NCBI GenBank assembly: GCA_037176845.1 | Contig: JAYKXP010000003.1 | Coordinates: 1,054,001 to 1,118,000 of the forward strand | Origin: Paramarasmius palmivorus | Taxonomy: Eukaryota > Basidiomycota > Agaricomycetes > Agaricales > Marasmiaceae | DNA: 64,000 nt | Direction of reading: 5' to 3' | Shown: piece by piece, positions 57,442 to 64,000 of the stretch | Layout: each line of letters opens with the position of its first letter | How positions within the stretch are numbered: the first letter of the stretch is position 1 | Notes under the pieces: generated by a model | Told to the model about the DNA's origin: nothing | Seen by the model: only the letters and a program-made list of their open reading frames with translations | Databases searched by the model: none | Translations under genes and position numbers: made by a program

Positions 57442-59220
57442 TTAAACGTTATCCACAGCAACGTCGGGTCCAGATATGATGGCCTTGATGACACCTTTAC
57501 CGTCCTCACTCTTTCCAGCGCGAGTGGCCTGGAACGCTGTGAGAGCTTCCTGGAACGTGTACCTTGATGCAAAGCGTAAGGCTTCAGTCAATAAGAGAAT
57601 AGAACGAATTGGCGCACCTGTGAGTAACAAGAGGTTTGAGGTCGATCTTTCCTTGGGACACCAATGCAATAGCTAGTGTATAGTCTCCAGGCTGTACCAA
57701 TGTGGGTAAGTAACAAGAAGCGCGACTCGGACATGAGCACTTACTCCATATCGGAAGGAGCCTTTGTACACCAGCTCCTTAACCATTAACATTCCCAGGT
57801 CAATTGTGTTCTCAGGCTTTCCCATGCCAACCTGAACAAAAATGCCGCCGATTTTCACGACGTAAAATGCTGTTTGAATGGAGACCTCTGCACCGCTGGC
57901 GTCAATGACGAGATCGATTGCCTTGGGTCCACGGTCCTCGATTCCAAGTGTCTTCTTCATAACATCAGCGTTCCTGCGGCTATAGTCCATGCGAGCCTCA
58001 TTCTCGGCTGGTGGAGGTGGCTGATAGGTTTCTGCGCCAACGTACTGCTGAGCGAATTCTAGACGCGAGGGGACTATGTCGACAGCAATAATGCGGGATG
58101 CTCCGATGGCCTTTTTTCATTAGTACGAGCCAATGCATCAACGTCCAATAAAGATTTACCTTGGCCACTGCCATACAGAGAAGACCAACGGGACCACAAC
58201 CGAAAACGACGATAGATTGATTGGGGCGGAAGGATCCCAGAGTAGATACTGAATGAACACCAACAGAAAGGGGTTCCATCTTCGAGAAGCTTTTGTCAGC
58301 CACATAGCTGTGTTAGGAAGGGGAGTTGCAGACCATAGCACCGTCTTCAAGGGTGACATGATCGGGGAGCGGGTACACTAGGCTCCCAGGTACGCGGTAA
58401 TAACGCGCAAGAGTCCCATCGTAAGGAGGGGTGGCTGCGAAGATCATGTCTGGGCAGAGCTTTTACAGAATTAGATTAGATACACCGGAGAAATTCTGCT
58501 GTTGACATACGTTATAGCGTCCTCCTTTGCAATCACTGCAAGAGCCACAGGAAGCGCCTAGTTCAAGTAAGTAAAAGTCGTGAACTATACTCAGGTCTAT
58601 GTACCTGGTTCTATAGCCACTCTGTCGCCTGGCTTCACATGCTTTACTTTTGCACCAACTATGCGTAGGTTGAATTAAGATTGAGCGCGTCATGGGAGTA
58701 TCCCGCAAGCATGTGAGTACCTTTAGATACAACCCCAGATGATTCGTGTCCTGTCAAAAAGTTCTTCTCAGAATAAATAAGCCTTTGAGAAAGCGACGTG
58801 GGTTACCCAAAACCTATGTAGCCAACGTAAGCTCGCAAAAGATCTGAAAGAAAACAAGGGATAGAACTCACCATAGGCTTCTCCAACACAAAATCACCAA
58901 TTCTTCCATGAACGTAGTAGTGCACCTTTCAGGTCATGATATCAATACGTGTGGATTTTGCCAACTTCTCTGAGGAACCTACGTCAGAACCACAGATACC
59001 TGGTGGTGGTGTCAACGGGAAGCAAGTGACTGCGATCATATGAAAGTACCTGTTTTCTTGACCTCCACAATCACATCATATTCGCCTCCCACTAAGGTCA
59101 CATTAGCATCGATTTACACACAGGTGCCCAGCATCGTTATCACTCACAATCAGGAACTGGACGGTTTTCATATGAGACGTTGTTGATAGCCTGGAGTACG
59201 AATGAAGGGTTATCGGCCAT
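57442..59220 (-). CDS. Zinc-dependent polyol (xylitol/sorbitol) dehydrogenase
   Basis: Medium-chain dehydrogenase oxidising polyols with NAD. Starts MADNPSFVLQAINNVSYENR. Catalytic zinc ligands: Cys in TGICGSDVHYY and His-Glu in GHESSGVV. Structural zinc site: GASCGSCSDCKGGRYNLC (four Cys). Rossmann motif VVFGCGPVGLL, then RIIAVDIVPSRLEFA. ATPPYDGTLARYYRVPGSL is the conserved lobe. It ends VIKAIISGPDVAVDNV. A 7-nt exon at 58807-58813 encodes most of VLG between PM and HESS. Nearest family is fungal XYL2. The gene diverges from the decarboxylase. Confidence 0.88.
58807..58813 (-). other. 7-nt microexon (GTTTTGG) of the polyol dehydrogenase
   Basis: Flanked on the minus strand by CATAG before and GTAACC after. 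It supplies VLG (phase 0 in, phase 1 out) of the invariant PMVLGHESSG, and no other reading restores that motif. Confidence 0.75.
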
Positions 59221-59892
59221 GGTGAATATCGCTCTATGTTTTCAAGATGAGCTGCTGGGCAGTGAGTCAAGATCCGGAAAGGTGGGGGCAGAAGCAGAGG
59301 AATTTCGAAGCAGCGACATGACTGAAAACGACGGAGCAACGACGGAGTAACTCATCGCGTCAGGGAGAAATTTTCCGGGCCGTTTTAGCCGCCCGGTAAA
59401 TGTGCCTTGTTCACAACGTCCACGTACTCTCATCCTTGTCTGTCAACGTCTCGATACTGTTTAGTGCAGAGCTAGGCTTAGATTCTCTACGAGGCATTAT
59501 GAATCTTCATTAAAGAAGTGACAATAAAGGCCACTGTCAAGATGCGGTGGTCATACGACTTCAGCTTCGATTACTTCCGATTTCCACCCCAAGTTTATTC
59601 GGTACTTTCGACATTTGTGGGGTTCTCATAGAAGGCACGAATGGGGATTGCGGAAACGAAGTTTTCGAGAAGTGGATGTGGAAGTTAATGGACTAATGAC
59701 ACTAGGCTAACGTTCCAGACTTACCTTGCACATTTCTCGTCGGAACCTTCCCGAGGCAACGCCACCAACCTAAAGCCGACATTATAGGATTGCCTTCATG
59801 GTCCTTGAGAATAGTCAAGTGCCTATCTAGCGTATAAAAGGCGGAGCGAATCAAGCCAACTTCACACCGACCCATTACCTCGTCTTCGCAAA
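59221..59892. promoter_or_regulatory. Divergent promoter region; TATA box at 59833-59840
   Basis: TATAAAAG at 59833-59840 sits about 55 bp upstream of the decarboxylase ATG. Also present: an inverted repeat CCGGGC...GCCCGG at 59375-59396 and a short direct repeat of ACGACGGAG near 59326-59345. Confidence 0.5.
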
Positions 59893-62800
59893 ATGGCACC
59901 TCACAAACTACCTTTCTATGTTCCCTCTAACGAGGAACACCAGATAGTGTCTTCACACTTCATTGGCCCAAAGGGCGAGAATATGGACATCATGGCCAAC
60001 GCCGTCCAGTATATTCTTGAGAGGCAGAAAGCACACCGTCTCTCTTACCACTCCGAGGACCCTGTACGTTGCCCTAGAGTGTACTTCGTCTCTCGACCTA
60101 TCTGACCTTGGCTCTTTTCAGGTCTTCATAACCGATGAGATCAGGGACTCATCAGCTTTCAAAACTGCTCAAACAAACCTCGAATCTACGGTCTCACGTC
60201 TCACAGAGCTTCTTACAGAGCACTCGATTCCATTCTTTTCTCCTCGGTATAGCGCACACATGTGTATGGAAAACTCTATGCCCGCTATCCTAGGGTATGC
60301 TCGCTTTACTATTTACGCAAGCATAGTCTGAAATGTGCGATACAGCTGGATGGCGACCATCATGTACAATCCAAACAACGTGAGTTCATTTCTATTACGC
60401 GTGTTTTCGTTTGCTCTAATGCTTTCGGGTCTTAGGTGGCTTTTGAGGTGCTCAACAGCAAATATACTCCGTTCCCTTCTCTACTCACATCCTCCTTCAG
60501 GCTTCTCCATTCACCAGTGTGATCGAGATAGAGACAGGAAAACAAATGTCTGAAATGCTGGGTTACAACATCATGCCCAACAAGGAGGATCAACCTGTTG
60601 CTTGGGGACATATTGCCTGTGACGGAAGTGTTGCTAACCTTGAGACTGTCTGGTATGTGTCCAGTATCTCCGCTCGAAAGCCTCGTTGACTCATTCTCCC
60701 ATAGGGCCAGTTAGTCGTTTGTTCTGCCCCTTTGTTCCTCCGCTGATCAATCTCTGAAGCTCGCAACTTGAAGTATTACCCTTTGGCATTGCGCGATGCA
60801 ATGGCTCCAGGCGCTCCTCTCGAATTCACTTCTTCGACCTTTGATGTGACGACTTGTCTGGGAGAAAATAAACTGCTCTCCGAACTCGATCTCTGGGAGC
60901 TTCTCAACTTGAAGTCCCCTACGATTCTCGATATCCCGGGAAGGCTTTGCGAAGAATACGGAATATCCTCGACATATTTGGACGACGTGATGAAGGACTA
61001 TATCATTCAGACCATCTCAAGGGAGCCAGTTGATAAAGTATGGGGAGTCGACCAGCCTCCTCAAATCTTTGTTGCTGCTACAAAACATTATTCATGGCCA
61101 AAGTCCGCTGGTGAGCCTATTTGATCCGTTTTTCTTCTCCTTCTCCTCACTCTGTTGAGCGTAGCCATTGCTGGCATTGGTTCTGCGAATGTTATCAGTG
61201 TCCCAGTGGATACGGAAGCGAGGTTGGATCCAACGGCGTTGAAGGATCTACTCGAGGAGAATTTCCAGAAGAAGAGAGCAGTGTATGCTGTCGTCGCTGT
61301 GATGGGAACTACCGAGTACGTTGGACATTACTTGTCTGCCGATAGTGTTGACATATTTCAAGGGAAGGCGCGGTCGATCCTCTTGGAGCCATTCTGGACA
61401 TTCGCGACGAATTCGAAGCCAAGGGCATGACTTTCCATGTTCATGCTGACGCTGCTTGGGGCGGCTATTTTGCTTCGATGATTCGAGAGCCCCCCAAAGG
61501 TGTCCCTGGTCCGCGAGGCAAACCTACCGGCTATGTACCTCACGTCGCGTTACGCCTGAGTACCGCAGCTGAGCTGAAGAACTTCGGCAGAGCCGACTCT
61601 ATTACAATCGATCCCCACAAGGTCGGTGCTTGAATGTCTGGCTCTGAGGATATAACCAATATTGACTATCTTGGTATTGTTAGGCAGGATACGTTCCATA
61701 TCCGTCTGGAGGGCTTTGTTATCGCGACGGCAGAATGCGATATCTCTTGACATACACTGCGCCGTATCTCAATCAAGGTAGTACGGATAGCATTGGGATT
61801 TACGGGGTCGAAGGAAGGTAAGCTCTTTCGGTGTTCTCTGTTCCGTTTGGCGGCGCTGAACAAATATGTAGTAAACCAGGGGCATCAGCCGCTGCTGTTT
61901 GGATGAATCATGAGGTAAAAAAAAGGTCGTTATTCTCGGAAAACGATATTGACATGCCTTTCAGGTCGTTGGTCTCCACCAAAATGGCCTAGGTACCCTT
62001 TTGGGAGAAGCCTCCTTTACCTGTCGTCGCGTGAGTGAGCTTAGAGCAGCGTAGACCTTCACTGACAGCACTCCTGAAGTTTGCCAGTCACTGGATAACC
62101 ATGTCCACGGAGGACACTGGACACGTCGTCAAGTGCTTGAATTTGCTGCCTTCCGAAAAGGACCCGAACTCCACACCCGAACAAGTCGAGGCAGAAAAAC
62201 AGTACATCAGGGATTATATCATCGGGAAGGATAATTCGGAAATCGCAGCCAACGAGAAGGCCATGGTTCTACTCAACCAGTTGGGATCAGACTTGAACAT
62301 CAATGCCTTTACTTGCAATTTCCGTTATAGCGATGGTCGTATCAACGAAGACATTGAAGAAGCGAACTACCTTAACCGCCGTGTCTTCGAACGCCTTTCT
62401 GTGACGCATCCTGACGAGGACCCGCGCGATACTCCCTTCTATCTCACATCCACCGTGTTCAAGGGTGAAGAGTACGGAAAGTGTGCAGACACTTTGAAGG
62501 AGCGACTTGGCCTGAAGGGCGATCAAGACCTATTTGTCCTGAGGAATGTTGTCATGTCCCCATTCTCGACGGATGGGTGCTTTGTTCAGAATCTGGCGGA
62601 CATCTTCACTGAGGTATTGAACGATGAAATAGATGTGAGTGTCCCCACTTTACTCGTTGAAGGGTACTGATATTTAGCAGAATGTCCGAAGGCGCAACGA
62701 AGAGCTGGCAGACACACACACGTTCTACATCATGGGCAGCGACAAGATCTATCTTGATTACCTTCCCACCTTCCACAAGGCGGCAGGTCGTTACCAACTC

Positions 62801-63767
62801 CTCCTTTCTGCGGACCTTCCACTTGACGTCATGCTCGAATATAAGTCCGCTAGGGACGAAAACCCGGCAGCTCCAATTTTCTTGCGAAACACTAGTCCGG
62901 GGGTTTTGACAGACATGGTAAAACAGACACAGTTCGAAGCCTCAATTTCATTCGATGGCGGGTAAGTAACTAAGTTGCAGGTCCCTGAAGTTCAACCTCA
63001 ATATGCTTTGTTACAGGAACACGTTCGATTCGAAGAATTTCACCGTTTCAAACATCAAATCTATCAAGAACCGTTCCTTGAACAATAGCGCTCAAAACTC
63101 AGACTATCCTTCCACCTATTCACCATTCTATCTCATCGGGACACCCGAGGAACCCCACATCAGTCACATGCTACTCGCACATCCCAACGCTCAGCTTTCA
63201 GCTTCCAATGTACAGCTGACACTTGACTCACCCCTTGACACGAAGCTGTACAACTCCGGCAGCATCCTGTTCCTGAACGACGTGCGCGAGAAAACCATGC
63301 AGCCTTTCCCTGAAAAGAAGGATCTCAGTCCCAACTTTTTCTTCCAGCCTGGAAGAGAGTTCAGAGTTTCTGTGTACGAGGATGTGTTCGTCAACGACTA
63401 TGACAAGCCCATCGACCTTGACTCGATCAAGGACAATCCCATCACTACCGGTACCCTGAAACTCAGTAATTATCTCTACGTCGATACGGAGAATCTCAAC
63501 TACGAAAATATGGTCGAGCCAGTTCCGTTTAGGTACTCTGGCCACTTGATGAGGTTGGAGACAAAGGATTCTTGGGCGTACAAGGTGGACAGTCGTTTGG
63601 GAACGCAGGCTTCGAGTGGTGCTTCTGGGACGGCGCCAGGCAGCTCCTTCCAGGATGGAAAGAAAACGGAGGTGAGGCAACCAGAGAAGAAACCTGATTC
63701 TAAGCCGGGGATTGGTTTTGGTGCACATTTGGGACGTGCTGGGTTCGATGTGAGGCTCGGGCTCTAA
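59893..63767 (+). CDS. Non-canonical aromatic L-amino acid decarboxylase with C-terminal appendage
   Basis: PLP-dependent group II decarboxylase starting MAPHKLPFYVPSNEEHQIVS. Landmarks: SPRYSAHMCMENSMPAILGW, EMLGYNIMPNKEDQPVAWGH, ACDGSVANLETVWAARNLKY, ATKHYSWPKSAAIAGIG, VYAVVAVMGTTEEGAVDP, the cofactor Asp in FHVHADAAWGGYF and the Schiff-base Lys in SITIDPHKAGYVPYPSGGLC. A long extra region follows: NINAFTCNFRYSDGRINEDI, FVLRNVVMSPFSTDGCFVQN, HTFYIMGSDKIYLDYLP, then an appended beta-rich domain to RAGFDVRLGL. Total roughly 1,000-1,100 residues over about a dozen introns. The layout matches the calcium-activatable ncAAAD of Psilocybe cubensis (Torrens-Spence 2018). It probably makes monoamines such as tryptamine or phenylethylamine. 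Confidence 0.85.
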
Positions 63768-64000
63768 TGGTAACTGAATGTATTTGTGATCTACGTTGTG
63801 ATGTTTTTGGATACTCCAAGTTGTACAATATATGTAACCCTTTGTCAATCCGGACACTTTCCGTTAAAAAGCTGGGTTCACTCCTTCGAAGCCTGGATTC
63901 TCTATTGCCGCTCTCAGCAGGATCCCAGGCCAACTGGCCTTAGGATGTTTTGCGCTGTCCAGCCAATTCATACTATCGAGATCCTTCATTACAGAAACAA
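63768..64000. other. Window end, nothing identified
   Basis: 3' UTR of the decarboxylase, then about 150 bp with no recognisable feature. Confidence 0.5.

Noticed and set aside
59375..59396. CCGGGC...GCCCGG hairpin as a possible terminator or operator
   Set aside because: Isolated short inverted repeat in a eukaryotic promoter region; no supporting context.
1..64000. CRISPR arrays, bacterial operons, rRNA operons or tRNA genes
   Set aside because: None seen; the DNA is fungal nuclear sequence, and no cloverleaf with a proper T-loop was found by eye.

Overview
This is nuclear DNA of a mushroom-forming basidiomycete (Agaricomycetes). The evidence is dense gene packing on both strands, many introns of about 47-60 bp with GT/AG ends and CTAAC/CTGAC-like branch sites, and lineage markers: a KDZ transposon carrying a TET/JBP gene, a non-canonical aromatic amino acid decarboxylase, an Asl1-like GH128 glycosidase, an Agaricomycete-type 7-TM protein, and a dispersed family of single-pass membrane proteins. 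Exon joins below were worked out by eye from splice signals and frame, so coordinates give the whole span of each CDS including introns.

Layout. 1-2.1 kb: two tandem members of a single-pass membrane protein family, the first cut by the window edge. 3-10 kb: GH128-like secreted protein, coiled-coil/low-complexity nuclear protein, two tandem intron-borne box C/D snoRNAs, a STEEP1 homologue and an AVO2-like ankyrin protein. 10-21.5 kb: GPH-family sugar transporter, phenylalanyl-tRNA synthetase beta (FRS1), DPH6, REX1-type exonuclease and PLP1. 21.9-23.3 kb: a third membrane-protein paralogue and a remnant of another.

23,702-35,994 is a 12.3-kb KDZ (Kyakuja-Dileera-Zisupton) DNA transposon with 119-bp identical terminal inverted repeats and a 7-bp target-site duplication. 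It carries an apparently intact KDZ transposase, an HMG-box-like protein, a TET/JBP dioxygenase gene and three cargo genes I cannot identify. It landed exactly at a 5' splice site in a further membrane-protein paralogue, whose front half lies at 35,995-36,653 and whose tail lies at 23,431-23,701. The TET/JBP copy has one in-frame TGA in a position expected to be CGA, so a transposon that looks fresh carries a dead or dying epigenetic enzyme.

36.7-64 kb: a 76-residue ORF with a TATA box, URA3, PUS7, an MFSD10-like transporter, a GT32 (SUR1-like) glycosyltransferase, a SWT1-like PIN endonuclease, an F-box-like protein, a 7-TM protein, mitochondrial EF-G2 (MEF2), isoprenylcysteine methyltransferase (STE14), an acidic nuclear protein, a xylitol/sorbitol dehydrogenase with a 7-nt microexon, and the aromatic amino acid decarboxylase. 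Housekeeping genes often sit head to head with about 100 bp between start codons (FRS1/DPH6, REX1/PLP1, URA3/PUS7, MEF2/STE14), suggesting shared promoters.
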